NCBI RefSeq assembly: GCF_001956295.1
Contig: NZ_MRTD01000007.1
Coordinates: 1-64,000, forward strand
Reading direction: 5' to 3'
DNA: 64,000 nucleotides
Source of the DNA: Paenibacillus sp. FSL A5-0031
GTDB taxonomy: Bacteria > Bacillota > Bacilli > Paenibacillales > Paenibacillaceae
Below, piece after piece: positions 1 to 8,822 of the stretch (within the stretch, counting starts at the first letter, position 1; every line of letters starts with the position of its first letter). The notes beneath the pieces were generated by a model. That model worked only from the letters and a program-made list of their open reading frames with translations. It had not been told where the DNA came from and did no database searches. Made by a program: the position numbers and the translations under genes.

Positions 1-590
1 TTGAAGTGTTAAGAGAGCGGAATCCATATCCGAAAGTTGAGCAATATGAGCTGAAGTGTTCAAAGAGCGGGATCTATTACCGAAAGACGAGTAAAATGAG
101 TTGAGCTCTTCGAAAAGCGAAAACTATATCCGAAAGACGAGCAATGTGAGCTGAAGAGTTCGAAGAGTGGATATGTGTCTGAAAGACAAGTAACATACAG
201 TGAAGTGTTGATAGAGTGGGATTTTGCATCGGAAGAACTTGAATAAAAGCGGCAATTTCGAGGTTGCAAGGTTTTGAGCAGTGCTAACGGACATTAGTTC
301 CGCTAAATAATGATTTAAGGCGGTTTTGAGAATGTAACGGACATGAGATCCCTTATTTACGATAAAATCTCTAATATTACACAGATTTATAGCAAATAGC
401 GGAACCTATGTCCGTAAAACTCGCAAAAGAGGCTAATATTCACAAATAACGGAACCTATGTCCGTAAGATAAGCAAAATGAGGTTAAATGTTCAAAGATT
501 GGGATCAATGTCCATACGACGAGCATAATGAGCTAATATGCACAAATAGTGGAACCTATGTCCGTAAAATAAGCAAAATGAGCAGAGGCT
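1..590. repeat. 50-bp-period intergenic repeat block with inverted central units
   Basis: A degenerate 50-bp unit recurs through this stretch. Its best conserved core resembles GCGGAACCTATGTCCG. Direct copies start near 17, 67, 117, 167 and 217 and again near 399, 449, 499 and 549, exactly 50 bp apart. Two reverse-complement cores lie between them at 288-303 and 338-353, also 50 bp apart. The rest of each unit (around 'GAGCAAAATGAG') is conserved too. No credible gene with a ribosome binding site lies here. It is not a CRISPR array, because the whole unit is degenerate rather than identical repeats with unique spacers. The role is unknown. Confidence 0.8.
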
Positions 591-837
591 AGCCATTACG
601 TCTTACATTCATCTGTCCAATCTTGGTAGGTAACCTTGCTCTAAGGCTAGTATTTGTCCTCGTAACAACGACGAATGGACCTATCGTTGTAAAATCCGAA
701 AAGGCTTGTAATGCTCCATTGACAAGGACACCTATCACGCCGACCCTACTGACCCCACCAATTTCAGCGTTCCTATTGGACTACATCGATTCCATCCGTT
801 CCACTAGCCGATTAAATTGATTTTGATCTACAAATAA
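589..837 (-). pseudogene. decayed small-protein fragment
   Basis: The minus strand reads as a protein-like frame containing the segments RVGVIGVLVNGALQ and IGPFVVVTRTNTSLR, ending at a stop at 589-591. An in-frame TAG at 781-783 interrupts it, and there is no start codon or ribosome binding site upstream. It looks like the rest of a small gene between the repeat block and the lipid kinase. The opposite-strand frame over the same bases starts with TTG, has no ribosome binding site and looks less protein-like. The family was not recognised. Confidence 0.35.
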
Positions 838-850
838 CTACGGACTAGGA

Positions 851-1747
851 CTACACTGTAGCCTCTTCCGATACAATCACCTGAATATGACGCGGCATAC
901 TGCTTATATGGATGGGCAAGGAGGGACCTTCTTCACCATCAACGTTGGTTCTGACTGATTCAGACGAGCTTATACTTACATTTTTGGCTGTAAAATAAAC
1001 CACGTCTTTATGATTTTTGAAATTGCCGAACAGCAATGACAGGCTGGCTGTGATCGTATTGAATATAGTCAAATCCTTGATAATAAAACAGTGAAGCAGA
1101 CCATCGTCAACAGCCGCGTCGGGTGCCAACCTCTCAAATCCGCCTACTGAATTGGTTAACGCAGCGAGAAAGAGTGGAGATTCTCCTTCCCATGTTTCTC
1201 CATCATATTGAATGTGAAGAGGATGAGTCGGCTGGTTCATAAGCTCTTTGATCCCTTCTTTTACGTAGGCTAAAGCGCCGAGCCGAGATTTATCGTCTGA
1301 CGTAACGGAAGAGAGTGATTCAGCAAATGAGCCTACAGCAACGGTGTTGACGAACAATTGGTCATTTAATTGGCCCAAATCTACTATTTTTATTCGGGAA
1401 GAAGAGAGGGTATGAATAGCTTTGTCAGGAAGAAGCGGTATTTGTAATGCGCGAGCAAAATCATTAACAGTTCCAAGTGGGACTACTCCAAGCTTTGGAA
1501 GATGTTCTTGATTGATAAGTCCATTAATCGTTTCGTGAAGCGTGCCATCCCCTCCGATTGAAACGACCAAATCATAACTGTCCTCACACGCAGATATACA
1601 AAACAGGGTTGCGTCCTGTTCTTTTGCCGTCTCCTTGATCGTAACGTCGTATCTTTGATCAGCCAAAAGGTCTTCCACGTTTCTGACATAGTTTAGTGCC
1701 TCTTCTTTACCAGAAGTGGGATTAATAATGATCATCGCTTTTTTCAT
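851..1747 (-). CDS. diacylglycerol/lipid kinase family protein (YegS/DagK-like)
   Basis: A soluble lipid kinase of 298 residues, expected to phosphorylate diacylglycerol or a related lipid with ATP at the membrane. The N-terminus reads KKAMIIINPTSGK, the usual first strand and phosphate loop. The nucleotide-binding motif GGDGT is at residues 65-69, followed by 'GVVPLGTVNDFARAL', typical of the DAGK catalytic domain. The C-terminal half is the expected beta-sandwich. The ATG at 1747 is preferred because AGAGAGGA precedes it at good spacing. An ATG 33 bases upstream has no such site. The gene stands alone, reading towards the repeat block. The substrate cannot be told from sequence. Confidence 0.88.
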   Translation of the reverse strand: MKKAMIIINPTSGKEEALNYVRNVEDLLADQRYDVTIKETAKEQDATLFCISACEDSYDLVVSIGGDGTLHETINGLINQEHLPKLGVVPLGTVNDFARALQIPLLPDKAIHTLSSSRIKIVDLGQLNDQLFVNTVAVGSFAESLSSVTSDDKSRLGALAYVKEGIKELMNQPTHPLHIQYDGETWEGESPLFLAALTNSVGGFERLAPDAAVDDGLLHCFIIKDLTIFNTITASLSLLFGNFKNHKDVVYFTAKNVSISSSESVRTNVDGEEGPSLPIHISSMPRHIQVIVSEEATV

Positions 1748-1886
1748 AAATAGTATCCTCTCTATGGACATTTCTATCAAATTCGTTCGTTAACACTTAC
1801 TATTACCCCTCAAGGTTCGTCGTTAATCTGAAAGACTTGGAGAAAACGAAGTATAATTTTTGGGGGTGTAGGGTAGTAGACTTAAG

Positions 1887-1950
1887 AATTGAAGTTTTGA
1901 AGTCTAGAAGTCTTGAAGTCTTGAAGTCTTGAAGTCTTGAAGTTTTGAAA
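1887..1950. repeat. 9-bp tandem repeat (TTGAAGTCT)
   Basis: About seven tandem copies of a 9-bp unit, TTGAAGTCT with small changes (TTGAAGTTT at both ends), lie in the gap between the lipid kinase and blaI. It behaves like a microsatellite in intergenic DNA. No stem or promoter element was seen within it. Confidence 0.8.
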
Positions 1951-1992
1951 AATTGAACAACATGAGTGGTGGCAATAATACGCAGGAATGAT

Positions 1993-2021
1993 TTGACAGT
2001 GGGAGGTTACTGTTGTAAACT
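1993..2021 (+). promoter_or_regulatory. sigma-A-type promoter of the blaI-blaR1 operon
   Basis: TTGACA at 1993-1998 is a perfect -35 box. TAAACT at 2016-2021 is a fair -10 box, at 17-bp spacing. It lies 38 bases before the blaI start and overlaps the first BlaI-like operator, which suits repression. Confidence 0.65.
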
Positions 2022-2044
2022 CAAATCAGAGTCTACATACGTAA
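2007..2044 (+). promoter_or_regulatory. paired BlaI/MecI-like operators
   Basis: Two sites resemble the BlaI/MecI operator TTACA-NN-TGTAA. Positions 2007-2018 read TTAC-TGTT-GTAA and 2033-2044 read CTAC-ATAC-GTAA, each about 10 of 12 matches. Their centres are 26 bp apart. The first covers the -10 box and the second the early transcript, so BlaI bound here should repress its own operon until BlaR1 signals. Confidence 0.6.
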
Positions 2045-2058
2045 CCTTGAGGAGTGGG

Positions 2059-2436
2059 ATGATGAGCGGCTTAGTTTCAAAGATAACGGATTCAGAGCTT
2101 GAGGTTATGCGTGTATTATGGGAAGCAGGGACCGAGCTGCCTATATCTGAAATTAGGAAATGTCTTGAAAAATCAAGCAGCTGGGAAAGCTCTACAATAA
2201 AAACCTTGCTTCGGAGATTGTGTGAGAAGGGTGTAGTCATTGCAACCAAGAAGGAAGTGTTCTATTACAAGCCACAAGTGAGCGAGCAAGAATATAACGA
2301 GCATGCGACACAAACATTAATTGATCGTTTATATTCCGGAAGTGCAAAAAGTCTAGTGGCAACGCTATTAGGAGGCAATAAGCTAAATGATGCTGACATT
2401 AAGGAGCTGCGTACCTTATTTAAGGTAGGTGACTGA
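2059..2436 (+). CDS. BlaI/MecI/CopY family transcriptional repressor
   Basis: A 125-residue winged-helix repressor. The sequence after the start reads ITDSELEVMRVLWEAG, the hallmark of the BlaI/MecI family. Next come the recognition helix region 'WESSTIKTLLRRLCEKG' and a C-terminal dimer helix region. In this family a dimer binds operators such as those just upstream and is inactivated after BlaR1 signalling. GAGGAG just upstream fits ATG 2059 or ATG 2062; longer versions from 1966 would cover the promoter and are rejected. It overlaps blaR1 by a few bases, the standard regulatory pair. Confidence 0.9.
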   Translation: MMSGLVSKITDSELEVMRVLWEAGTELPISEIRKCLEKSSSWESSTIKTLLRRLCEKGVVIATKKEVFYYKPQVSEQEYNEHATQTLIDRLYSGSAKSLVATLLGGNKLNDADIKELRTLFKVGD

Positions 2437-3970
2437 ATTGAATGACATCATGAAGCTTATATTGTCGCTTTCGATATCAGGAAGCATCCTCTTCTTTTTA
2501 TTGTTTCTAATGAAGCCAATAATCAAGCATAAACTCTCGAAGTCGCTTCAGTATTACATCTGGATCGTGGTTCTCCTAAGATTGACGATTCCGTTTTCGT
2601 TTGATGGGAGTATTATGAATGATGTTTTTAACAAAAATCCATTTCTAACAAGCCTCAGCTCACAAGGTGAAGAGGCAGCCAAATCTGAAATGGTGATAGA
2701 CCAGACTCATGCAGACCAGACTCATGCAATCACCCCACCTCAAGCAAATAATGCTCAAGTAGTAGAAAGTATCAGATCTGCTGGTTCAGAAAAATTTGTG
2801 ATTACAATAATTAAGCAATATGCCATTTACGTTTGGTTAATTGGGACCTTACTATCACTCTTTATAAAATTAAGAGGCTACACTCGATTTTTAAAGCATA
2901 TGGAGACAACTAGCAAGCCTGCATATGATTGGGAAAATAGGATGCTTGGCATGATGTTACATGGACGGTATAAAGTGAAGCTTGTACGCAACTCTTACAT
3001 CACCACTCCTATGCTTATAGGCATTATAAGGCCGACAATCATCTTACCGGATACCCACTTCAATGAAGTTCAGCTCAAAAATATTTTGATTCACGAAATC
3101 ACACATCTCAAACGGTTTGATATTGTTGTAAAATGGTTTTCCATGCTCGTTACTTCTCTGCATTGGTTTAACCCCGTAGTTTATTTTGTAGAAAAAGAGA
3201 TCAACCGTCTTTGTGAGCTGTCTTGCGATGAAATGGTTATTCGTAAATTCACCTCTTCAGAGAAGCAGGAATACGGTGAAACCTTAATTGCGGTAGCCTC
3301 AAATGAACAATACCCCGTTGGAGGATTACAGGCTACTTTTAGCGATGAGAAGACGATTTTAAGAGAAAGGCTGGTGGCTATTATGCGACCTAGCAAAAGA
3401 TCGACATTCATAATATTATCCTCATTCGTATTAGCTGCAGTCGTCATTATTAGTGCTATTGCACTTGGTGCTAGTGTGGGAGCTAGCAATTCCAATATAA
3501 GCAGCAGCATCAGTCCTGTTGAAGCACCCGCAATTATCATCTCACATGAGAGAAATGCTGATCCCATCGAAAATTATACAATTCTAAAATCAAGTTGGAA
3601 TGGGGTTAAATATGATCGAATGTCCTTTTACCAAGCAGCTTGGCATAGTGAGCCTACCCTTCTAACAGGTCTGCGTCGTTTAAAGCCAGGCGAGAAATTG
3701 AAAGTCGATTTTGGAGAAAATACACCAGATAAAGTTACAGTGAAAATGGCTTTTTTGACTGAAAGCTTTGAGCAATCGTTATTGCCGATTGAAGAAGTTG
3801 CCGTAAACCATGTTAATGGCAAGTATGAATTCATTAATCCACCAACAGCTGTGAGCGACATTCCGACAACTGGCCGAGTTTATAGCATCACAGCCGCTTG
3901 GGGGCAAAATAGCTGCGAATATGTTTTTGCTTCGGATGGAAAGTTTGATTACGAGCAGTTTCCCGAATAA
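2429..3970 (+). CDS. BlaR1/MecR1-like M56 family metallopeptidase sensor
   Basis: An integral-membrane zinc protease of about 513 residues that partners BlaI. N-terminal membrane segments run from about residue 8. The zinc motif HEITH is at residues 222-226, with a downstream 'CELSCDEMVI' segment. A further membrane segment lies near 325-345, and an extracytoplasmic C-terminal domain of about 165 residues follows. That domain shows none of the usual penicillin-binding serine motifs, so the inducer is probably not sensed by beta-lactam acylation. The start is uncertain: GTG 2429 overlaps blaI, whereas TTG 2438 or ATG 2450 sit better behind AAGGTAGGTGA. The operon ends at a terminator at 3992. 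Confidence 0.85.
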   Translation: MTELNDIMKLILSLSISGSILFFLLFLMKPIIKHKLSKSLQYYIWIVVLLRLTIPFSFDGSIMNDVFNKNPFLTSLSSQGEEAAKSEMVIDQTHADQTHAITPPQANNAQVVESIRSAGSEKFVITIIKQYAIYVWLIGTLLSLFIKLRGYTRFLKHMETTSKPAYDWENRMLGMMLHGRYKVKLVRNSYITTPMLIGIIRPTIILPDTHFNEVQLKNILIHEITHLKRFDIVVKWFSMLVTSLHWFNPVVYFVEKEINRLCELSCDEMVIRKFTSSEKQEYGETLIAVASNEQYPVGGLQATFSDEKTILRERLVAIMRPSKRSTFIILSSFVLAAVVIISAIALGASVGASNSNISSSISPVEAPAIIISHERNADPIENYTILKSSWNGVKYDRMSFYQAAWHSEPTLLTGLRRLKPGEKLKVDFGENTPDKVTVKMAFLTESFEQSLLPIEEVAVNHVNGKYEFINPPTAVSDIPTTGRVYSITAAWGQNSCEYVFASDGKFDYEQFPE

Positions 3971-3991
3971 ATAGATGGTTTATTACGATTA

Positions 3992-4029
3992 AGAGTCACC
4001 CAAGCAGCATGCGGGCGGCTCTTTTTTTG
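3992..4029 (+). terminator. rho-independent terminator after blaR1
   Basis: The AGAGTCACCC arm pairs imperfectly with GGGCGGCTCT, followed by seven or more T. It separates blaI-blaR1 from the serine hydrolase gene. Confidence 0.7.
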
Positions 4030-4136
4030 TGAAAACTAGCGAGGTTCACTCTGCGTTCACAAGCTTATGTTATGCTCTCACAAGCAAGTCGAGAGTAGGT
4101 TGTCAAAAAAAATACGCAGAATGTTGGAGGCTTATC

Positions 4137-6095
4137 ATGTTATCGATTATGAAGAAAATAGGTTACAAAATGATGTTAGTCACTTTACTTGTAGCTGTTG
4201 CAGGTTCGAGTTTATTCGGAGCTCAGGCGTCGGTATCAGCAGCGCAATCCATACCCGTAAAGTCTGAGGGAGAAGCCAATTCTCTAAACGATGCCGCTGG
4301 GCTAACGGCGTTCATTGATGGTATTATGAAAGTGCATATGGACAATTTCAAGTTTCCAGGTGCGGTTATTTCAATCGTCAAGGATGGGGAAATCCTGCTC
4401 GCTAAGGGGTATGGTTACTCTAACCTCGAGAAGAACCAGCTGGCGAACCCAGAGACAGATCTATTTCGAATCGCTTCAACAACGAAGCTGTTTACTTGGA
4501 CCGCTGTGATGCAGCTTGTTGAGCAAGGCAAGATCGATCTGGACACAGACATCAATAACTATTTGAAAACGGTGAAAATACCGAAAACCTATTCAGAGCC
4601 GATTACGATGCGTCATCTAATGACCCATACCGCTGGCTTTGAAGAAGGCGGAGTCGGCTATCAAATTACTACAGATCCTAAAAAGCTGCCGGTATCGATT
4701 TCGGAAACGCTTGCCAAGCATATGCCGGCACGAGTAAGACCTCCGGGCGAGATGTCGTCTTATTCCAACTATGGCGCCGCGCTAGCAGGATTAATCGTCG
4801 AGGAAGTTAGCGGGACAGCGTACAATGATTATATTCAGAAATATATTTTTGATCCGCTCGATATGAAATACGCTACTATTCAAGAGCCTATTCCTGCTGC
4901 ATTAGAAGCTTTTTCTGTACCGGGATATGCTAAGGAAAACGGTGCATATGCAGCTCAGCCGCCAACGTTTGAGGGTGGATTTCGGCCTGCGGGATCAGCT
5001 GCAGTATCCGCGATGGATATGGCTCATTTCATGATTGCTCATCTTCAGAATGGACGTTATGGAGAAAAGCAAATTTTGAAGCCAGAAACAGCCTTATTGA
5101 TGCATGCACCGGCTTTCCAGTTCCATAAGGATTTACCGGCAATCGATCTTGGTTTCTATGAACTGAACATGAACGGCCGGAAAGTTATATCCCATGGCGG
5201 AGCAGATTTGCAGTTTAATACAGAGCTATATCTCGTTCCAGATAAGCAGATTGGCATTTTTGTTTCCTACAATGGAGGGGACGGCTCATTAGCAGCGGAT
5301 GGGCTCGCAAAAGCCTTTTTAGACCGCTATTTCCCAGCCGAGGAAGTCAGCCTGCCACCAGTATCCGCTGAACTTAATGATGCTGTACAGAAATATGCGG
5401 GTTCCTATCAATTTACTCGTCGCAATCATACCGATATTGATAAGTTTTATAGTTTTATGTCCAAGATCGGTGTATCAGCTTCCGGTAATCGTTTACTCAT
5501 TGGGAGTGGTGCTGAACAACAAGTATTTGAACCTATTGGACCTGATGTATTTCAACAAGTAGGCGGAGAGGGACGGATTGGATTCCGCACCGACGAATCA
5601 GGAAAAGTCACTCATTTGCTTCTTGATTTCTTACCTACAATGCCGCTTGAACGCGCGTCGCTGCTGGATCAAACATCGTTCTGGTTTCCATTGCTTGGCA
5701 TCTCAGTCTTTCTATTTATTACGGTGATACTGGGCTTCCTAAATCGCAGACGTGAAATCAGCGCGATGCCGAAAGAGCAGAAGTGGGCATTTCGACTGTC
5801 TGCAGCCACCGCCGTCTGGGCACTTACAACCATTGTGGCGACGCTTGTTGTCGTGATGAATATGGATATGCTCACTCGACTTAGCCGCATTACACAGTCG
5901 TTGAATCTTTATTTGTTTATACCTATTCTACTCGTTGGATTTACTTTGGCGATGATCGTTATGAGTGTGCTTGCTTGGAAAAACAGCTATTGGACAGTCC
6001 TAAGACGCGTGCATTACTCTCTTATTATGCTAGCGGCAGTAGCACTCAGTTTGTTTTTCTATCATTGGAACTTGCTTGGATGGCATTTTGGTTGA
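4137..6095 (+). CDS. membrane-anchored serine hydrolase (beta-lactamase/class C PBP family)
   Basis: A 652-residue protein with an N-terminal signal or anchor ('MMLVTLLVAVAGSSLFGAQA') and a beta-lactamase-fold domain over about residues 50-430. The family Ser-x-x-Lys is S114-T-T-K117, the second motif reads SYSNYG (Tyr-x-Asn) and the third region reads SHGGAD. About four membrane helices fill the C-terminal 150 residues. The family includes D-aminopeptidases, esterases and penicillin-binding-like proteins, so the substrate is unknown. TTGGAGG six bases before ATG 4137 sets the start. It sits between BlaI/BlaR1 and a two-component system, which suggests a cell-envelope role. Confidence 0.85.
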   Translation: MLSIMKKIGYKMMLVTLLVAVAGSSLFGAQASVSAAQSIPVKSEGEANSLNDAAGLTAFIDGIMKVHMDNFKFPGAVISIVKDGEILLAKGYGYSNLEKNQLANPETDLFRIASTTKLFTWTAVMQLVEQGKIDLDTDINNYLKTVKIPKTYSEPITMRHLMTHTAGFEEGGVGYQITTDPKKLPVSISETLAKHMPARVRPPGEMSSYSNYGAALAGLIVEEVSGTAYNDYIQKYIFDPLDMKYATIQEPIPAALEAFSVPGYAKENGAYAAQPPTFEGGFRPAGSAAVSAMDMAHFMIAHLQNGRYGEKQILKPETALLMHAPAFQFHKDLPAIDLGFYELNMNGRKVISHGGADLQFNTELYLVPDKQIGIFVSYNGGDGSLAADGLAKAFLDRYFPAEEVSLPPVSAELNDAVQKYAGSYQFTRRNHTDIDKFYSFMSKIGVSASGNRLLIGSGAEQQVFEPIGPDVFQQVGGEGRIGFRTDESGKVTHLLLDFLPTMPLERASLLDQTSFWFPLLGISVFLFITVILGFLNRRREISAMPKEQKWAFRLSAATAVWALTTIVATLVVVMNMDMLTRLSRITQSLNLYLFIPILLVGFTLAMIVMSVLAWKNSYWTVLRRVHYSLIMLAAVALSLFFYHWNLLGWHFG

Positions 6096-6151
6096 AACAG
6101 CAATCCGCCCATATGGGAGGCGCATGTTAAAGAGGGGAGACGTACATCTTA

Positions 6152-6826
6152 ATGGCCAAAATTCTGATCGCGGATGACGATGCACATATTCGCGAATTGA
6201 TGTCTTTATTTTTGAAAAACGAAGGTTTCCAAATTTTAGAGGCAAAAGACGGTGCGGAGGCGCAAGAAATTTGGGAAAACAATCAAATTGATATGGTTAT
6301 CCTCGATATTATGATGCCTCACGTAGACGGATGGGAATTGTGCAGGGAGATCAGGCGCATCGATTCCAATATCCCTCTTCTGATGGTCACAGCTAAGGGA
6401 GAGTCGGGGCAGAAAGTGAAGGGGTTTCAGCTTGGCACGGACGATTATTTAACGAAGCCGTTTGATCCGATGGAGCTTGTGATGAGAGTAAAAGCGCTGC
6501 TGAAGCGTTACATGATTGTCTCATCACAAACGGTACAGCTTGGCGGCGTTACCCTCAATCGCCGCAACTATCAAGTGATTCGAGGTGAAGAAACGCTAAA
6601 TCTGCCGTTGAAGGAATTTGAGCTGCTGTTTAAAATGGCGAACCATCCCGGACAAATTTTTACGAGGGAACAGCTGATCACTCAGATCTGGGGCAAAAAT
6701 TATGAAGGTGACGACCGAACCGTCGATGTTCACATTAAACGGCTAAGGGAAAGATTTGCTGGCGATGCACAACATTTTCAGATTGAAACCGCCCGTAGTC
6801 TGGGGTATCGGCTTGTCATTACATGA
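6152..6826 (+). CDS. OmpR/PhoB family response regulator
   Basis: A 224-residue DNA-binding response regulator. The receiver domain has the acidic pair DDD near residues 8-10, the phospho-acceptor Asp52 in 'VILDIMMPHVDG' and the conserved Lys in DDYLTKPFDP. The C-terminal winged helix reads 'LPLKEFELLFKMANHPGQ' then 'DRTVDVHIKRLRERF'. The gene starts 56 bases after the serine hydrolase and its stop overlaps the kinase start (ATGA), so the two are translationally coupled. It may control the hydrolase or envelope genes, but no target site was identified. Confidence 0.92.
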   Translation: MAKILIADDDAHIRELMSLFLKNEGFQILEAKDGAEAQEIWENNQIDMVILDIMMPHVDGWELCREIRRIDSNIPLLMVTAKGESGQKVKGFQLGTDDYLTKPFDPMELVMRVKALLKRYMIVSSQTVQLGGVTLNRRNYQVIRGEETLNLPLKEFELLFKMANHPGQIFTREQLITQIWGKNYEGDDRTVDVHIKRLRERFAGDAQHFQIETARSLGYRLVIT

Positions 6827-8175
6827 TCAATACGTTATATGTCCGCATCATTTGCACGTTTCTGGCTGTCATCATATTCAGCTTGTTGTCTTCATTTTTT
6901 ATAGGCTTTTTTATATTCAAGAAAGAAATAAACCATGTCGGTCAGAACGACATGCTTGCAGCAGGAGAGGAAATAATTACTCTCTATGAACAAACAAGGC
7001 CGGATGATCTGAGTGTTTTCCTAACAAGAATGGTAAAGGTGTCCGCTTATCCAATCCACATGTATGATGCATCCGGAAATGTTACGATCTATGCTTTAAA
7101 CAATACGAGTAATGTGAAAATTGCGCCGGAAGCTGTTCAGCAAGTGCTTCGAGGGCAATATTATCGCTCACCTGGTAAGGAAGGTCAAACATTCGTTGGT
7201 ATTCCTTTTCCCATCGATGGGAAGACACAGGCCATGTTTATGCAGTTTTCAGCGCAAAATGAAGATATTATAAATCGAATGCTGCTGCTCATACTGTTTC
7301 TTGGCTTATTTATTGGGAGCCTATGCATCCTCATTGCGGCTCGTTATTTGGTGAAACCGATTCAAGCGATGACACAAGCGACCAAGAGGCTTGCCAAGGG
7401 AGATTTCGATGTGGAAATCAAACTGAAAAGCGCGGATGAAATAGGAGTCTTAAGCCATAGCTTTAATGAAATGGCGAGTGAACTGAAACAGCTGGAGCAG
7501 ATGCGGCAGGATTTTGTATCGAATGTATCACACGAAATTCAAACTCCGCTAACGTCTATATCGGGTTTTGCAATGGCGATGAAGAACAACAGCTTGGTAG
7601 CAGAAAATAATCGTAATTATTATTTGGATATTATTATTATGGAGAGCGGGCGGCTATCGAGGCTTAGCGATAATTTGCTGAGGCTTGCCTCGCTTGATTC
7701 CGATCAGCATCCATTCGAGCCGATGACGTATAATCTCGACGAGCAAATTAGGCAAATCGTCGTTACTTGCGAGCCTCAATGGTCGGCCAAAGATATTCGC
7801 ATCGAATTAGAATGGGCGAACACGATCAAGATTACAGCAGATCCGGATCAATTGAACCAAGTATGGATGAATTTACTCGGCAACAGCATCAAGTTCACGC
7901 CTGAAGGCGGATTTATCGAAATTTCTATAACTCAATCCGGTACCGAAGTAATATTCACAATAACCGATTCAGGTATTGGCATTGCGGCGGATAAGCTTGA
8001 ACATGTGTTTGAGCGGTTTTATAAGTCGGACCAATCGCGCAACCGCAATATTAGCGGCAATGGTTTAGGGCTTGCGATCGCCAAAAAAATTGTTACGCTT
8101 CATCATGGAACGATTGAAATGAAAAGTAGGCTAGGCGAAGGTACGACAGTAATGGTATGTTTGCCCATTCAATAA
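6823..8175 (+). CDS. membrane sensor histidine kinase (HAMP, HisKA, HATPase)
   Basis: A 450-residue kinase partner of the preceding regulator. Membrane helices lie at about residues 6-32 and 152-172, flanking an extracellular sensor domain of roughly 120 residues. A HAMP region follows, then the phospho-accepting His237 in 'NVSHEIQTPLTS'. The ATP-binding boxes follow in order: N box 'NQVWMNLLGNSIKFTP', G1 'DSGIGI', F box 'FERFYK' and G2 'GNGLGLAI'. A terminator follows ten bases after the stop. The ligand is unknown; the neighbouring hydrolase and BlaR1 suggest an envelope signal. Confidence 0.92.
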   Translation: MINTLYVRIICTFLAVIIFSLLSSFFIGFFIFKKEINHVGQNDMLAAGEEIITLYEQTRPDDLSVFLTRMVKVSAYPIHMYDASGNVTIYALNNTSNVKIAPEAVQQVLRGQYYRSPGKEGQTFVGIPFPIDGKTQAMFMQFSAQNEDIINRMLLLILFLGLFIGSLCILIAARYLVKPIQAMTQATKRLAKGDFDVEIKLKSADEIGVLSHSFNEMASELKQLEQMRQDFVSNVSHEIQTPLTSISGFAMAMKNNSLVAENNRNYYLDIIIMESGRLSRLSDNLLRLASLDSDQHPFEPMTYNLDEQIRQIVVTCEPQWSAKDIRIELEWANTIKITADPDQLNQVWMNLLGNSIKFTPEGGFIEISITQSGTEVIFTITDSGIGIAADKLEHVFERFYKSDQSRNRNISGNGLGLAIAKKIVTLHHGTIEMKSRLGEGTTVMVCLPIQ

Positions 8176-8184
8176 TAAATGGAG

Positions 8185-8218
8185 TGATCGGTCAAATGAC
8201 CGATCATTTCTTTTTTTT
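8185..8218 (+). terminator. rho-independent terminator after the two-component system
   Basis: A perfect stem TGATCGGTCA / TGACCGATCA with a two-base loop is followed by a T-rich tail. It ends the unit of hydrolase, regulator and kinase. Confidence 0.85.
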
Positions 8219-8335
8219 AACATACTGTAGAACCCAATTTGAAACTAAAAAACGATTTTTCAAAAAAAAGTAAAAACAATATGTGACCAATCTACGTTCT
8301 TAATTGTGTTAAGGGGTAAAGGAGGTCATATTACA

Positions 8336-8821
8336 ATGCCAAGCAGTTCGCTCCGGCCGGGCGTGGATTTTGGGGAAACCTATCTTTTATACGGCAAAAT
8401 GCTTTACCGAATTGCAATGATTCACCTCGGAAACAAAGAGGACGCAGAAGAAGCCATGCAGGAAACATTTGCGAAATTGTTGTATAAATCACCTGAATTC
8501 AATGATCAGAATCATAAAAAGGCATGGCTCATAAGAGTCATCACGAACCAGTGTAAAAATATGTTAGGCAGCTTATGGCGAAGACGTGTAGTGAAGATGG
8601 AAGAAATGAATGATTTTTTTGAATCGGAAACGGACCGTACCGTTATGGATCATGTCATGGTATTGCCGTTTAAATTCAAAGCGGTGATTCATCTTTATTA
8701 TTATGAGGATTACTCAGTCAACCAAATTTCAGACATTTTGCAAATTAGTGAGTCTGCAGTAAAGATGCGTTTGCAACGGGGAAGGCAGCGGTTAAAGCTG
8801 GAATTGGAAGGAGAACGATAA
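8336..8821 (+). CDS. ECF-type RNA polymerase sigma factor
   Basis: A 161-residue extracytoplasmic-function sigma factor. Region 2 spans about residues 15-80, with 'DAEEAMQETFAKLL' and 'AWLIRVITNQCKN'. Region 4 spans about 100-155, with a helix-turn-helix 'SVNQISDILQISESAVK' and a basic end RLQRGRQRLK. ATG 8336 is chosen because AAAGGAGGT lies nine bases upstream; an in-frame start at 8306 lacks that. The next gene begins two bases after the stop and encodes a single-pass membrane protein, the usual sigma and anti-sigma layout. The sigma factor probably drives its own operon, but no promoter of its type was recognised. Confidence 0.9.
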   Translation: MPSSSLRPGVDFGETYLLYGKMLYRIAMIHLGNKEDAEEAMQETFAKLLYKSPEFNDQNHKKAWLIRVITNQCKNMLGSLWRRRVVKMEEMNDFFESETDRTVMDHVMVLPFKFKAVIHLYYYEDYSVNQISDILQISESAVKMRLQRGRQRLKLELEGER

Positions 8822-8822
8822 T

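Noticed and set aside
1..590. CRISPR array
   Set aside because: The full 50-bp unit is degenerate and there are no identical repeats separated by unique spacers, and no cas gene is present.
623..820. A plus-strand gene of 65 residues
   Set aside because: It starts with TTG, has no ribosome binding site and lies opposite a more protein-like decayed minus-strand frame.
1966..2058. A longer N-terminus for BlaI
   Set aside because: It would cover the promoter and both operators, and the family starts at the later ATG pair with GAGGAG in front.
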